A DNA stretch of 64,000 nucleotides from Nitrospira sp. (GCA_030123605.1 CP126123.1:62001-126000), one strand, 5' to 3'; shown: positions 36,771-46,130, counted from the first letter of the stretch. Notes: generated by a model from the sequence alone, not told the origin. Numbers and translations: made by a program.

Positions 36771-37529
36771 ATGCCGTTGGTGAAAACCGCTGCCATCGTG
36801 CTGCATAGCAGAAAGTGGGGTGACGCCGACCGTATCGTCACGTTCTATACGATGCGCTTCGGAAAGTTGCGCGGGGTGGCCCGTGGGGCGCGTCGGTTGA
36901 AGAGCCGTTTGGGCGGCATGATCGAACCCTTTACCCTCTGCCGTTTGGACCTCTTCGAAAAGCCAGGCGACTCCCTCTATCGGATTTCACAAGTTGCGTT
37001 GGATGAGCCCTTTGTCAAGTTTCGCAGCGATCTGACCTTGATGGCCGCCGCGGGGCGTATGGTCAACCTTGTGAGCGCGGTGATGGCGGAGGGCGATGCC
37101 GAGCCGCTGGTGTTCGAGGTGTTGGAGACAGGGTTACGAACGTTATTGGGGAGTCGTGATGCGGCCTGGACGACGTTGCTGTTTCAGATTCGCTTGCTGG
37201 CTGTCACCGGTTTTCGGCCTCAAACCGAGCAATGCGCGGCTTGCGGCAGGCTCCATCGTAGCCCGTTCCCGCAGTTCTCACCGACCGCCGGAGGGATTGT
37301 GTGCGAACGTTGTGCGAGTCACCAACCGTTTCGTTGTACGACGTTGTCGCGCGGAAGCGTCGCGTTTCTCCAGCAAGCCTTGCAGATGCAGCCGGCACTC
37401 ATGAGTCGCTTGCACGCGATCGGTCAAGTGCGGGCTGAAGTCGAATCGGCTATCGAAAGCTATGTCACAGTGGTGGCGGGGCGACGCCTCCCGCCGGTAG
37501 ATTTTCTGACGAGCGGGAGCCTCGCATAG
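36771..37529 (+). CDS. recO: DNA repair protein RecO
   Basis: The product has 252 residues from ATG 36771, behind GAGG (36757-36760). A longer open frame upstream overlaps mgtE out of frame and was discarded. The N-terminal OB-fold reads VKTAAIVLHSRKWGDADRIV and KLRGVARGARR. The zinc finger is Cys155, Cys158, Cys178 and Cys181 (CAAC and CERC). A helical C-terminus follows. RecO acts with RecR and RecF to load RecA on SSB-coated DNA. The gene starts 52 bp after mgtE. Confidence 0.95.
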   Translation: MPLVKTAAIVLHSRKWGDADRIVTFYTMRFGKLRGVARGARRLKSRLGGMIEPFTLCRLDLFEKPGDSLYRISQVALDEPFVKFRSDLTLMAAAGRMVNLVSAVMAEGDAEPLVFEVLETGLRTLLGSRDAAWTTLLFQIRLLAVTGFRPQTEQCAACGRLHRSPFPQFSPTAGGIVCERCASHQPFRCTTLSRGSVAFLQQALQMQPALMSRLHAIGQVRAEVESAIESYVTVVAGRRLPPVDFLTSGSLA

Positions 37530-37595
37530 GACGCGGCCGGTTATCGAAGAGCGTCGAGTCTTCTGTGTGATGAGAGAGGGGGATGGTTGGTTGCC

Positions 37596-37952
37596 ATGAG
37601 CGACAGCGCACTCGAACCCACTGATATGGAATGGGTGCAGAAGGGTCTGTTGGGGATTACCTGGAGCGATGGTCACAAGGCTCTCTATCCGGTGCGGTAT
37701 CTGCGGCAGCATTGTCCCTGCGCCGCCTGTACCGATGAATGGACCGGCGAGCTTCGTTTGAAGCCGGATGATGTGCCGGTAGTGATCATGTTGCAGGACG
37801 TTCAGCCGGTCGGTCGCTACGCGCTCCAGTTCACTTGGAGTGATGGTCACGATACCGGTCTCTACTCCTATGCTTTTTTACGACGGTTGTGTCAGTGCGA
37901 TGTCTGCCAGCCGGTGAAACCCGTGGAACCGAAGTCCAGACGGTTGCTGTGA
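37596..37952 (+). CDS. DUF971-family protein (GBBH N-terminal-like)
   Basis: The product has 118 residues from ATG 37596, with GAGAGGGGG upstream; a TTG three codons earlier is weaker. The family hallmark is ITWSDGHKALYPVRYLRQHC with CAACTDEWTGE, then QFTWSDGHDTGLYSYAFLRR and CQCDVC. The cysteine pairs probably bind zinc or an Fe-S cluster. This domain occurs at the N-terminus of gamma-butyrobetaine hydroxylase and alone in bacteria, sometimes near Fe-S assembly genes. No partner gene is evident here. Function unassigned. Confidence 0.88.
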   Translation: MSDSALEPTDMEWVQKGLLGITWSDGHKALYPVRYLRQHCPCAACTDEWTGELRLKPDDVPVVIMLQDVQPVGRYALQFTWSDGHDTGLYSYAFLRRLCQCDVCQPVKPVEPKSRRLL

Positions 37953-38001
37953 TCGAGAACAGGGAACAGCAAGACATCAAGAACAGAGGAGGTTCGCTCG
38001 G

Positions 38002-38463
38002 ATGAAGCTCGGTCGATTGGTCGGAACCGGAGGGTTGCTGTGTGTTGCGATCCTGCTTATGGCCTGTGTGGGGTTGCCGCCTTTCGAACAACAGAAACGG
38101 TTGGTGCAACAAGGGGACTTTCAAATCCGCCGACTGACGCCGCGTGCCTTCGTCGAGATGTGGGGCGAGCCGACCTATATCCATCAGCAGTTCACCCATT
38201 TTTTCGGTATGAAGGACGGGCGTTTGATTCCACAGGCTCGTATGGCGCTTGGAGAATCGCCGCAAGGATGGGAGACAGGACTTGAGGCCGGAGACGCGTT
38301 GTTCTTAGCCTATGCGGATCGCGGCCGCTACCTCGTGTTTCTCGACAATGTGCTTGTGTACCAGGAAGCAATGACGTCGGAGAAGGTACACGCCGTCGGC
38401 AAAAGTTGGAAGCACGAATCACAATTCAAGACGCGGCTTGAATCGTCGCCGGTCTCACAGTAA
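38002..38463 (+). CDS. Putative lipoprotein of unknown function
   Basis: The product has 153 residues from ATG 38002, with a strong AGAGGAGG site (37985-37992). The signal sequence ends in a lipobox (LLMAC, lipidation Cys22). The mature part (GDFQIRRLTPRAFVEMWGEP, then THFFGMKDGRLIPQAR, LVFLDNVLVYQE) looks like a small globular beta protein with one long hydrophobic strand. It is likely anchored to the inner or outer membrane. It ends 4 bp before the preferred start of glgA, so it may be co-transcribed. I do not recognise the family. Confidence 0.8.
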   Translation: MKLGRLVGTGGLLCVAILLMACVGLPPFEQQKRLVQQGDFQIRRLTPRAFVEMWGEPTYIHQQFTHFFGMKDGRLIPQARMALGESPQGWETGLEAGDALFLAYADRGRYLVFLDNVLVYQEAMTSEKVHAVGKSWKHESQFKTRLESSPVSQ

Positions 38464-38467
38464 CCGG

Positions 38468-40033
38468 ATGGTTTCCCGCCCTATGACACCGACTCAGAAT
38501 CCTCGCCCGCTCAAGATGTGCCTGGTGTCGTCGGAAGTCGTACCCTATGCCAAAACGGGTGGGCTCGCCGATGTCGTCGGTGCACTGGCTGTTGAATTCG
38601 CCAAGATGGGACACGATGTCTGCGTCATTCTTCCTTGTTATCGACAGGTCCTTTCAGGCGGCTATGAGCTGGCGAACTATGTTCGGTTGCCGGTTCAGAC
38701 CGCTCATGGGATGATTGAGGCTGGTGTTCAGGAAGTCGTCCAGCCTTCCGCCCAGGCGGCGGGTTCTGGTCGCCTGCGAGTGTTCGCCGTGCGTCATGAC
38801 CCATTCTTTGCTCGGCCCGGGCTGTATCAAGAGGCTGGGCTGGACTATCCCGACAATCTCGACCGGTTCGTATTTTTTTGCCGAGCCGTGATGGAATTAT
38901 TGGTGCATTTCGGCGAGCAGGACCGGTGGTACGCCGATCTGCTTCATCTGCACGATTGGCAAACGGCCTTGTGCGCCGTGTATTTGCGGTCACTCTATCA
39001 AGGGCGAGCGTCGCTCAAAGCCATCAGAAGCGTCTTGACCATTCACAACCTCGGGTACCAGGGATTGTTTCCGGCGGAGAGTTTTTCCCTCACGGGATTG
39101 CCTGCACATTTGTTCGCGCCTGCTGCGCTCGAATTTTATGGCTCCGTCAATCTATTGAAGGGTGGTCTTGTCTTTGCCGATCTTTTAACCACTGTGAGTC
39201 CGACCTACAGTGAGGAGATCCAAACCGCCGAGTATGGGTTTGGTCTTGACGGCGTCTTGCGACAGCGCAACCACGTGCTTCACGGTATCGTGAATGGCAT
39301 TGATGCGGATGTCTGGAATCCTACCAAGGATGTCTATGTGCCTGCTCCCTATTCTCATTCGGACCTGTCCGGTAAGTCTCAGTGCAAGAAAGCTCTCCAG
39401 CAGGAACTGGGGCTTCGACGACAGAAGGTTCCGCTGCTGGGGGTGATAGCCCGCCTGACCGATCAGAAGGGTATCGATCTCGTGATCGATATTATTCCGG
39501 AGCTGATGGAGCTGAATGTGCAGATAGCCATTCTGGGGACCGGAGAGGCGTCCTATGAGCACCAGGTACATGAGTTGGCGGACAAGTATCCTGGGAAAAT
39601 CGCGTTCCGCAATGTGTTCGATGAAGGATTGGCACATCGTATCGAGGCCGGGGCGGATATTTTTGTCATGCCGTCTCGCTATGAGCCCTGTGGACTCAGT
39701 CAACTGTATAGCTTGCGTTATGGAACAGTTCCCGTCGTGAGAAGCACCGGAGGATTGGCCGATACCGTTGTCAACTATACACCCTGTGCCTTCAAGGAAT
39801 CGCAGGCCACCGGTTTTAGCTTTGCCGATACCAGTGCGATGTCATTGCTGACCTGTCTACTTTTGGCGCTGTGCGTGTATCGAAAGAAGGCGGACTGGCA
39901 GCGCATCGTCAAGGCCGGGATGGAACAGGATCTTTCCTGGGCACGTTCCGCCGCGATATACGGACAATTATTCCAGGATTTGGTTCGTGCAGGACCCGAA
40001 GATGCGATGAGCGCGACCGTCTCTGTGAGATGA
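38468..40033 (+). CDS. glgA: Glycogen synthase (GT5)
   Basis: The product has 521 residues from ATG 38468; ATG 38483 would give 516 and is equally possible. The ADP-glucose-binding KTGGLADVVGAL lies at residues ~29-40. The starch-synthase catalytic domain (VCVILPCYRQVLSGGYEL, LHLHDWQTAL, HNLGYQGLFP) is followed by a GT-B C-terminal domain with GVIARLTDQKGIDLVID and PSRYEPCGLSQLYSLRYG. It elongates alpha-1,4-glucan using ADP-glucose. A shortened C-terminus is not evident. It converges on the minus-strand lipoprotein gene with a 9 bp gap. Confidence 0.96.
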   Translation: MVSRPMTPTQNPRPLKMCLVSSEVVPYAKTGGLADVVGALAVEFAKMGHDVCVILPCYRQVLSGGYELANYVRLPVQTAHGMIEAGVQEVVQPSAQAAGSGRLRVFAVRHDPFFARPGLYQEAGLDYPDNLDRFVFFCRAVMELLVHFGEQDRWYADLLHLHDWQTALCAVYLRSLYQGRASLKAIRSVLTIHNLGYQGLFPAESFSLTGLPAHLFAPAALEFYGSVNLLKGGLVFADLLTTVSPTYSEEIQTAEYGFGLDGVLRQRNHVLHGIVNGIDADVWNPTKDVYVPAPYSHSDLSGKSQCKKALQQELGLRRQKVPLLGVIARLTDQKGIDLVIDIIPELMELNVQIAILGTGEASYEHQVHELADKYPGKIAFRNVFDEGLAHRIEAGADIFVMPSRYEPCGLSQLYSLRYGTVPVVRSTGGLADTVVNYTPCAFKESQATGFSFADTSAMSLLTCLLLALCVYRKKADWQRIVKAGMEQDLSWARSAAIYGQLFQDLVRAGPEDAMSATVSVR

Positions 40034-40042
40034 GCGAGTCGT

Positions 40043-40540
40043 TTATTGGAGAGCAGCTTGGAGGGTCAATTCGAGGGCGGCCAGCCGCGCCTGCGCTTGT
40101 ACCACATAATACGAAGAGTCTAATTGCGCATGGCCGTTTAGAATTTGTCGGAACTGGTCTCTTGCGAGATCATGTTCTCCGACCGACAGTGCGAGATCTC
40201 CAGTATGGAGGCTGCAAGAAGCCGCCATTGCGTGAACATCTACAGCCAGTCTGGATGAAGGTTGAGTTACCATGTTGTGGAATTGGGCGGGAAGGAAGGT
40301 CTTGAGACTCGACCGCTGTGCTTGAATCAAGCTGACCTCGTATAACTTGGTCGAGTCCAACATTGCAGCGTGCGCTTGTTCGCTGGATAGGCAATGGGTG
40401 TACGTATTCCATAAATCCATAAATCGGACGTTATCGTATCGAACAGCCGTGGTGACGGGATTAGACTGACATCCGACGGCAAAGAAAGCCGTAGCCATGA
40501 TGGCCAGCAGAATCAATGTAAGCTCTCTTTTCTTACTCAT
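40043..40540 (-). CDS. Putative lipoprotein, helical, unknown function
   Basis: The product has 165 residues from ATG 40540, with AAGGAC upstream. The signal peptide ends in a lipobox FFAVGC (Cys24). The mature protein is helical and reads like degenerate TPR-type repeats (ALSVGEHDLARDQFRQILNG, SSYYVVQAQARLAALELTLQ). It is slightly AT-richer than the housekeeping genes beside it. The 257 bp upstream, up to the IS5 insertion, should hold its promoter; I see no other feature there. Confidence 0.75.
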   Translation of the reverse strand: MSKKRELTLILLAIMATAFFAVGCQSNPVTTAVRYDNVRFMDLWNTYTHCLSSEQAHAAMLDSTKLYEVSLIQAQRSSLKTFLPAQFHNMVTQPSSRLAVDVHAMAASCSLHTGDLALSVGEHDLARDQFRQILNGHAQLDSSYYVVQAQARLAALELTLQAALQ

Positions 40541-40810
40541 CCGTTGAAGTCCTTCATTCCTCTAGCCCCTTAAGGAGACAGTCTGAGAAGGAGCAAATGC
40601 CGGGCCATTTTTATTCGTTATAAGTTATTGAAATAGTGAGGCGTCGTTCTGTTATAGGATGACTGACTGTCTCAAAAACATTTCACTGTGTTGAATAGGC
40701 TACTACAGCGCATAACCGGTAGGTCAGCGTGCGATAAGCTTTGGTTGAGACAGATGGCTTTTATTAAGGCCCAGCCGACCTTCCCCCCGAAAACTAGGTT
40801 CTGTTGACAT

Positions 40811-41197
40811 TCATTTCAACCAGAGCATGGAAGCGGCAAGATAGATGAGACGGGCGAAGTTGCGAGCGCGCTTGGCGGAGCGGGTCGCGACGGCGCGGTA
40901 GTGCTTGAGCTTGTTGAAGCAGCATTCGATACGGTAGCGTTCGGCGTACATGGCGAAGTCGGTGTCGCGAGGGTTCTTGAGGCAGGAGCGTGGCGGGATG
41001 ACGGCCTGTGCCCCCGAACGTCCAACGGCCTCGACGATCTTTGGGCTGTCGTAGCCCTTGTCGGCAATGACGTGTTGCGCGGGAAATCCCGCCAGTAACG
41101 GCTCGGCCTGCGTATAATCCGAGGCCTGCCCCGGCGTCAAGATGAAGCGGAGCGGATTGCCAAGACCATCAACAGCGGTGTGGATTGTGGTGGTCAA
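40811..41197 (-). CDS. IS-1 transposase, downstream frame (orfB)
   Basis: 128 residues as an independent frame; the true product is probably a frameshift fusion with orfA. It holds the second catalytic Asp (IADKGYDS) and the Glu region (YAERYRIECCFNKLKHYR) of the DDE domain. The family reading before its nominal start (ALGRSKGGL) continues from the slippery AAAAGGGGG run. All catalytic residues are present, so the element may still be active. Confidence 0.9.
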   Translation of the reverse strand: MTTTIHTAVDGLGNPLRFILTPGQASDYTQAEPLLAGFPAQHVIADKGYDSPKIVEAVGRSGAQAVIPPRSCLKNPRDTDFAMYAERYRIECCFNKLKHYRAVATRSAKRARNFARLIYLAASMLWLK

Positions 41198-41565
41198 CCC
41201 GCCCTTCGAACGACCAAGGGCCTCCGTCTCTTGAGTCCCCCTTTTGCGCCAGCGGAATGCTGGTGAGCACGGACGCTGGTGGAGTCGATCATCACGTACG
41301 CAACGTCCGGATCACCGGACAGCTGGCGAAACATCCGCTCCCACACGCCCGCCCTCGACCACCGGTTATACCGCTGGAATACGCTGTTCCATACCCCGAA
41401 CTGCTTCGGCAACTCACGCCCGGGCGCACCGGTCCGTGCGATCCATAGCACGGCATCCACACATGTTCGGTTATCCGTCGCCGTCCGCCCCGGATCGCTC
41501 GCCTTGCCAGGCAACAAGTCCTTGATGGGCCTCCATTGATCATCCCGTAACTCGCGTCTCGCCAT
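41194..41565 (-). CDS. IS-1 transposase, upstream frame (orfA)
   Basis: The product has 123 residues from ATG 41565 behind GGAGGGG. It is the DUF4096-like N-terminal part of an IS5-family transposase (RRELRDDQWRPIKDLLPGKA) and includes the first catalytic Asp (MIDSTSVRAHQ). The last ~16 residues are out of frame with the family. The stretch AAAAGGGGG (complement of 41237-41245) is the likely slippage site joining this frame to the downstream one, as is usual in the IS427 group. Confidence 0.9.
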   Translation of the reverse strand: MARRELRDDQWRPIKDLLPGKASDPGRTATDNRTCVDAVLWIARTGAPGRELPKQFGVWNSVFQRYNRWSRAGVWERMFRQLSGDPDVAYVMIDSTSVRAHQHSAGAKGGLKRRRPLVVRRAG

Positions 41566-41698
41566 TCACAACCCCTCCCTTGGGCGTTGAACAGTGAAGC
41601 ACAAGTCACAGCGCGAGGGAAGCTTGAATGTCAACAGAACCTAGACCATTGGCTTGGAAGTTTGCCTGTGCTGAGATGGGACTCTAAGGGAGGGGACC

Positions 41699-41738
41699 AT
41701 GATACACAAACGGCATAAGGAGGAACAGATTATTGCGG
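41699..41738 (+). pseudogene. Truncated IS3-type orfA start
   Basis: A GGGAGGGG ribosome-binding site is followed by ATG and the codons for MIHKRHKEEQIIAV, the typical N-terminus of IS3-family orfA proteins. The reading is cut by the end of the IS-2 fragment. Only 14 codons remain; this is a weak but characteristic relic. Confidence 0.4.
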
Positions 41739-42063
41739 TTCCTCCGCTCCACGATTTCCTTGGACACACCATTGGGGCATACTGCCCCCTGCTGAATGGA
41801 GGTGTTTATGGCGAAATTCAAGACGGAGCGAGGCCGGTGTTCCTCGCGGAAGAAGATGGCGGTCGTGCTCCGCGTCCTGCGTGGTGACGACCTGGATCTG
41901 GTCTCGCGTGACGCGGGCATCACGGCGGCGAAACTGTCGGAGTGGCGGGACCAGTTCGTCACGAGTGGCCAAGCGGCCTTGAAGAGTCAGGCTGCCGATG
42001 GCCGCGACGACGAACTCGTGCGGCTGAAGGCCTTAGTCGGAGAGTTGACGATGCGGCTGGAAC
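41739..42063 (+). mobile_element. IS-2 fragment 1 (left end only)
   Basis: About 325 bp identical to the orfA end of the full IS-2 copy (46568-48000, opposite orientation), including the terminal repeat CCGCTCCACGATTTCCTTGG. It breaks off after GGCTGGAAC, where IS-3 sequence begins. The same chimeric junction recurs at 57587/57590. Confidence 0.85.
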
Positions 42064-42068
42064 GGTGA
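41808..42068 (+). pseudogene. IS-2 orfA, 3'-truncated
   Basis: The product has 86 residues from ATG 41808 (GGAGG site upstream), identical to the first 85 residues of the intact orfA. A stop (TGA 42066-42068) comes immediately after entry into IS-3 sequence. The helix-turn-helix part (LDLVSRDAGITAAKLSEWRD) is kept and the C-terminal leucine-zipper-like part is lost. A truncated DNA-binding protein of this kind could still be made, but no orfB follows. Confidence 0.8.
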
Positions 42069-42129
42069 GGTGGCTCTGGTTGTTTGGACAGTCTTTGGCC
42101 GTTCATAAGTGGTGCCTGGCGGATGAGGC

Positions 42130-42590
42130 CTACGCGGCGACATGCCGTGCGGGCCGATGCTCATCATACACGTCCTCCGGTGTGCGCCCATCGAGTGCCT
42201 GATGTGGCCTGACCTGATTGTAGAACGTCAGATACCGTGCCACCCCCTGCTGGGCCTCGCGGACGGTGTCATAGGCGTGGAGATAGACCTCCTCATATTT
42301 GAGACTCCGCCACAACCGTTCCACGAACACATTATCCCGCCATCGCCCAGCTCCATCCATGCTGATCTGAATGTCATGGGTGTTCAAGAGCCCCGTAAAC
42401 TCCTGGCTCGTGAACTGACACCCTTGATCGGTGTTGAAGATCTCCGGGGTACCATAGCGGGTGATCGCTTCCTGCACCGCCTCCACACAGAAGTCCGTGG
42501 TCAACGTATTGGAGAGCCGCCACGCTAACACCCGGCGACTCGCCCAGTCGAGAATCGCACACAGATAGACGAAGCCGCGTTTCATCGGAA
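42130..42590 (-). pseudogene. IS-3 orfB, 3' exon (C-terminal transposase part)
   Basis: Encodes IPMKRGFVYLCAILDWASRR through the DDE core: Asp in FNTDQGCQFTS and Glu in GRWRDNVFVERLWRSLKYEEV, ending RPARHVAA. It joins exactly to the 5' exon at 46131 if the intron 42591-46130 is removed: 370 + 461 nt give 277 codons including the stop. So the gene is whole only after splicing. As genomic DNA it is interrupted. Confidence 0.85.
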
Positions 42591-42641
42591 GTGGAGTGAG
42601 AGACCGGGCGTAGTCGAACTATCTTCCAGCCTCTCCTCCCC

Positions 42642-42675
42642 GAACCGGACTTGCACCTCTCAGCGCATCCGGCTC
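42642..42675 (-). ncRNA. Group II intron domain V (copy 1)
   Basis: The canonical 34 nt catalytic hairpin. It opens GAGCCGGATGCG and closes AAGTCCGGTTC, with the terminal loop GAGA between. Domain VI follows to the intron 3' end. Confidence 0.88.
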
Positions 42676-42680
42676 TTCAT

Positions 42681-43779
42681 TCAAGCGTTGCTTAAAGCAA
42701 AGGCAACGTCAGCGTAGCGCGATTCGAGAAACGTGCGTTGCTCGTCGCGAATCAGGTACGGGTTCCCTTCCGGGGTCCGCCACCTGAACTGACCTTTGCG
42801 GCTCGTGACGAGGCGCCGAAGCACCTGTTCGCCATGCCACCCACGACTATTCTGCCCCTTCAGTATCCAAGTTCTGGCGCACCCCGGTTCTGGTGCCCGA
42901 ACGTGTTCGCGCATCAGGCTCGGGAATCCTCGCCGATACTTACGCGCAAGCCAATGTCCGAGCTTCCAGAAGACGGTCCGATCCACTCGGCTAAAGACGG
43001 TCGCCGTATAGTCAGTGTATTGATAGAAGTTCGCCCACCCCGAGAGTTTCCGGTTCAGGCTTTCCATCAGGTCCATTCTGTTCACGCTGTAATTGCCAGA
43101 CAGTTCCTTGACCAGCTTGTCCGTGAAGCCCCGGTACTTCTCCCATGGAATCGTCGTGACCGGTCGCAGATGACCGCGTGGTCCCCGCTTGCGAATGATA
43201 CGGTGACCGAGGAAGACAACGCCGTCGTTCACATGGGTAATATGGGTCTTTTCCATATTCAACGTGAGCTTGAGCGTGCCTTCCAGAAACGCCCGGCACG
43301 CCTCGCGTATCGCCTCAGCATGCGCGCGGGTTCCTTTGACGACCACGACGAAATCATCCGCGTAGCGGCAGTAGGATACGGCTGGTTTCCACTGCCGGTT
43401 CTCTCGCACCGCAATCGGTCGCTGTTTGAGAATTCCAAAGTTCCACGCCCATCGGTCCTTGCGCACCTTCTTGCTCAGGTAGTTCGCTTCCATCCAGTCA
43501 TCGAATTCATGCAACATGATGTTGGATAGCAGCGAAGAGATGACTCCCCCTTGCGGAACGCCTTCGCTCGCGGCGCAAAATAGACCCCGATCAACACAGC
43601 CTGCTTTGATCAACTTCCACAGCAGGGCAAGGAAGCGCTGATCAGCGATACGTTTGCGGACGCCTTTCAGCAGCAGGCGGTGATGGACGGTCTCAAAGTA
43701 GCTGGCTAGGTCGCCCTCTATCACCCAGCGACCTGCCGTTCTTTGTTCATCACTTTCCTGCAGCTGCAGTTTGACCGTT
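42681..43779 (-). pseudogene. Intron reverse transcriptase, C-terminal fragment
   Basis: Residues from TVKLQLQESDEQ to the end of a group II intron reverse transcriptase/maturase: GVPQGGVISSLLSN, the YADD active site (CRYADDFVVVVKG), and the maturase X region (NRKLSGWANFYQ). Identical to the corresponding part of the intact protein at 60585-62117. The N-terminal part lies beyond IS-4 at 45034-45467. Confidence 0.92.
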
Positions 43780-43842
43780 TGATCTTCCCCCGATTTCACA
43801 GACACTTCCATAAGTGGGAGAATGAGGAAATCGGAGGACAGC

Positions 43843-44139
43843 ATGAGCACGAAGACACGACGGTCGTATACGGCGGTGTTCAAAGAAGAAGCGGTGCGTT
43901 TGGTACGGGAGTCTGGGCATCCCGTTACACAGGTGGCGCGGGATCTGGGGATTGCCGATCATCTCCTCTACCGGTGGCGAGCGGAGCAGCAGCAGGCAGA
44001 GGAGCGTGGACAGCCCCGGCAATCTCTACAGGCCGAGCAGACGGAACTGGCCCAGCTGCGGCGTGAAAATGCCGTCTTGAAGCAGGAGCGGGATTTTTTA
44101 AAACGTGCGGCGGCGTTCTTCGCGAGGGAGTCCCAATGA
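43843..44139 (+). CDS. IS-4 orfA (copy 1)
   Basis: The product has 98 residues from ATG 43843, with a GGAGGA site; longer in-frame starts read the terminal repeat. The helix-turn-helix (SYTAVFKEEAVRLVRESGHP, VTQVARDLGIADHLLYRWR) is followed by a leucine-rich coiled segment (LRRENAVLKQERDFLKRAAAF), typical of IS3-family orfA. The stop overlaps the orfB start (ATGA). Identical to 60043-60339. Confidence 0.93.
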   Translation: MSTKTRRSYTAVFKEEAVRLVRESGHPVTQVARDLGIADHLLYRWRAEQQQAEERGQPRQSLQAEQTELAQLRRENAVLKQERDFLKRAAAFFARESQ

Positions 44140-44999
44140 GATACCGCGCGATCCAGGAGCACGACCGTCGCTATCCGATCCGCCTGATGTGCCGAGCGCT
44201 GGCGGTCTCCCCCGCGGGGTATTACGCGTGGCGAGGACGTCCAGAAAGTCGGCGGGCGGCCGCCAATCGTACGCTGCTCGTCACAATTCGAGTGCTCCAT
44301 CAGGACAGTCGTCAGACCTATGGCAGTCCGAGCATCTGGCGGGCTCTCCGCAAACAGGGCCACCGGGTTGGGGAGCATCGCGTGGCCCGGCTGATGCGCC
44401 ACGATGGCCTCCGGGCCAAGACCGTGAAGAAATGGCGGGCCACGACGCACTCGTCGCACCGCTTGCCCGTGGCAGCGAACACGCTTGACCGCCAGTTCAC
44501 GGTGTCGCAGCCCAACCGGGTCTGGGCAGGCGATATCACCTACGTCTGGACCCTGGAGGGGTGGCTGTATCTGGCCGTGCTGCTGGATCTGTACTCGCGT
44601 GCAGTCATCGGCTGGGCGATGGGCCCACGATTGACAGGAGATTTAACCGAACAGGCCCTCCGCATGGCGCTCACCACTCGGCTGCCCGAAGCTGGACGCC
44701 TGCATCACTCCGATCGCGGGAGTCAGTATGCCGCAGGGCCGTACCAGCAGCTGCTCACCACGCACGGTATCACGGCCAGCATGAGCCGCAAAGGCAATTG
44801 CTGGGACAACGCCTGCGTGGAGAGCTTCTTCGGGACACTGAAGCGCGAGCTCGTGTACCATCGGCACTATGCCACACGAGCCGAAGCCAAGCAGGACATC
44901 TTCGAATACATTGAGGTGTTCTACAATCGGACGCGTCGGCACTCGACCCTCGGCTATCACTCCCCGGTCGAGTATGAATCGAGGACGGCAGTCGCGTAA
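44136..44999 (+). CDS. IS-4 orfB transposase (copy 1)
   Basis: The product has 287 residues. The N-terminal HTH_21-like region (RALAVSPAGYYAWRGRP) precedes the integrase-type core with all three acidic residues: Asp in VWAGDITYVW, Asp in HHSDRGSQYA and Glu in NCWDNACVESFFGTLK. It is intact and identical to the second copy, so the element was recently mobile. Expression with orfA, or as a frameshifted fusion, is usual for IS3-family elements. Confidence 0.95.
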   Translation: MRYRAIQEHDRRYPIRLMCRALAVSPAGYYAWRGRPESRRAAANRTLLVTIRVLHQDSRQTYGSPSIWRALRKQGHRVGEHRVARLMRHDGLRAKTVKKWRATTHSSHRLPVAANTLDRQFTVSQPNRVWAGDITYVWTLEGWLYLAVLLDLYSRAVIGWAMGPRLTGDLTEQALRMALTTRLPEAGRLHHSDRGSQYAAGPYQQLLTTHGITASMSRKGNCWDNACVESFFGTLKRELVYHRHYATRAEAKQDIFEYIEVFYNRTRRHSTLGYHSPVEYESRTAVA

Positions 45000-45033
45000 C
45001 CAGGTGTCCACGAAACTGGGGGAAGGTCACGTT

Positions 45034-45467
45034 CGTATCGCATGGTGAACACTTCGGGCGGGCCTAAAACCATAGGACGCTCGATGGAAATCACTTTCCC
45101 ATATCGGCTCCATGGCCATCAGCATCGCCCTCTGAACCACTCGATCCCGCAGGCTTGGGATACCTAGAGGCCTCAACTTGCCGTTCGCTTTCGGTATGTA
45201 CACGCGCCGTGCGGGTTGCGGCGTGTAGCAGCCCGCTAACAGCTCGGCACGCATCGTCGACAAGTCATGGTGAAGGGTGCCCTTCATCCTTGCCTTGTCG
45301 ATCCCATCGGCGCCCGGCGTGCTCGCACCACGGGAGGCTAATGTGATACGCGCTGCTTCGGCCAGCCAAGCTCTATCAGCAATCAGTCTCAGGAGTCGAT
45401 CGAACTTGCGTTCTTTGTTCTCCGTGGACCACTTCGCCAGCTTGCTTTGCATTTCACTGATTATCAA
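45034..45467 (-). pseudogene. Intron reverse transcriptase, N-terminal fragment
   Basis: Encodes the first ~144 residues of the maturase from the TTG start (MIISEMQSKLAKWSTENKER, then GASTPGADGIDKARMKG, RPLGIPSLRDRVVQRAM) up to HHAIRT. It is then cut by IS-4. GAGGTG lies just upstream of the start. The rest of the gene is at 43779-42681. Confidence 0.9.
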
Positions 45468-46130
45468 AGGTCTTCACCTCATTGCGGTCAGTTAATTCGC
45501 CAAGCAAACCACTCAAACTGCCCTCCTTCGCCATGTGGCCGGCTTTCCCGGCCTCGGACTACTACGAGGGCTCCGTCAACCTGTACAGCATCGGGGGACA
45601 CACTCCCTTGTCATCTGTACAGGCCTTCCCCAGTTCACATGCTGGACTCCACACACGGGCGAGGTTGCCTATCGCAGTCTTTATCCTTGCGTTCCGCAAG
45701 TCGTCGCGGACGTCACGGTCTAGCTACGCGCTCTCCATGGCTCCCTGCTGGCCAGCCTACATGTCCAGCCATCATTCGCAGTTCCAGTCCATACGTCTGA
45801 CTGGCCCCGATCCGCGTCCTGCCTGTTAGGCGGTGTAGGCAGGGGTGACATTTCAACCCTCAGATGCGTGTCAATAGGTTTGTGTTCCTCAACCGTCCCA
45901 TGCTCAGCCTAGAAGCTCATTTTGGCGTAACCGCTTCGCCGCAAGCCCCGTTTCCCGCGGACTTCGTCACCTTGCCAGTATCCGGCAAGTCACCGCCGCT
46001 TCGGCTCACTCCTTCTCGTAGCAGAGGGAGGGCATGCTCGTATTACCACATCAACTCCATCGAGCAATGCATTCCAGACATGCTCAAGCAACTCAACCCC
46101 AGACAGACGGGCTTCGTTGGCTGGGCATAC

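Larger units (their letters stand above)
40798..41640 (-). mobile_element. IS-1: IS5-family insertion sequence (IS427-like), intact ends
   Basis: 843 bp with perfect 16 bp terminal inverted repeats GTTCTGTTGACATTCA / TGAATGTCAACAGAAC. It is flanked on both sides by CTAG (40794-40797 and 41641-41644), the likely target-site duplication. Two overlapping transposase frames lie on the minus strand. It sits at the left border of mobile island 1. Confidence 0.93.
43780..45029 (+). mobile_element. IS-4 copy 1: intact IS3-family element inside the intron
   Basis: 1250 bp with imperfect terminal repeats TGATCTTCCCCCGATTTCAC and (other end, complement) TGACCTTCCCCCAGTTTCGT. It is flanked by CGTT at 43776-43779 and 45030-45033, a clean target duplication within the reverse transcriptase gene. 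Two overlapping transposase frames on the plus strand. Confidence 0.94.
42591..46130 (-). mobile_element. Group II intron copy 1, complete ends, carrying IS-4
   Basis: The 5' end begins GTATGCCCAG (complement of 46130 downward) and the 3' end is CTCACTCCAC (42600-42591), giving the usual AY ending. The reverse transcriptase frame lies inside but is broken by IS-4 at 43780-45029. Without IS-4 and one copy of its CGTT duplication the intron is 2286 nt, the same as copy 2 plus its missing 481 nt. The first ~660 nt (45468-46130) are ribozyme domain I-type sequence without a gene. The 5' GTATG is one base off the GTGYG consensus. Confidence 0.85.
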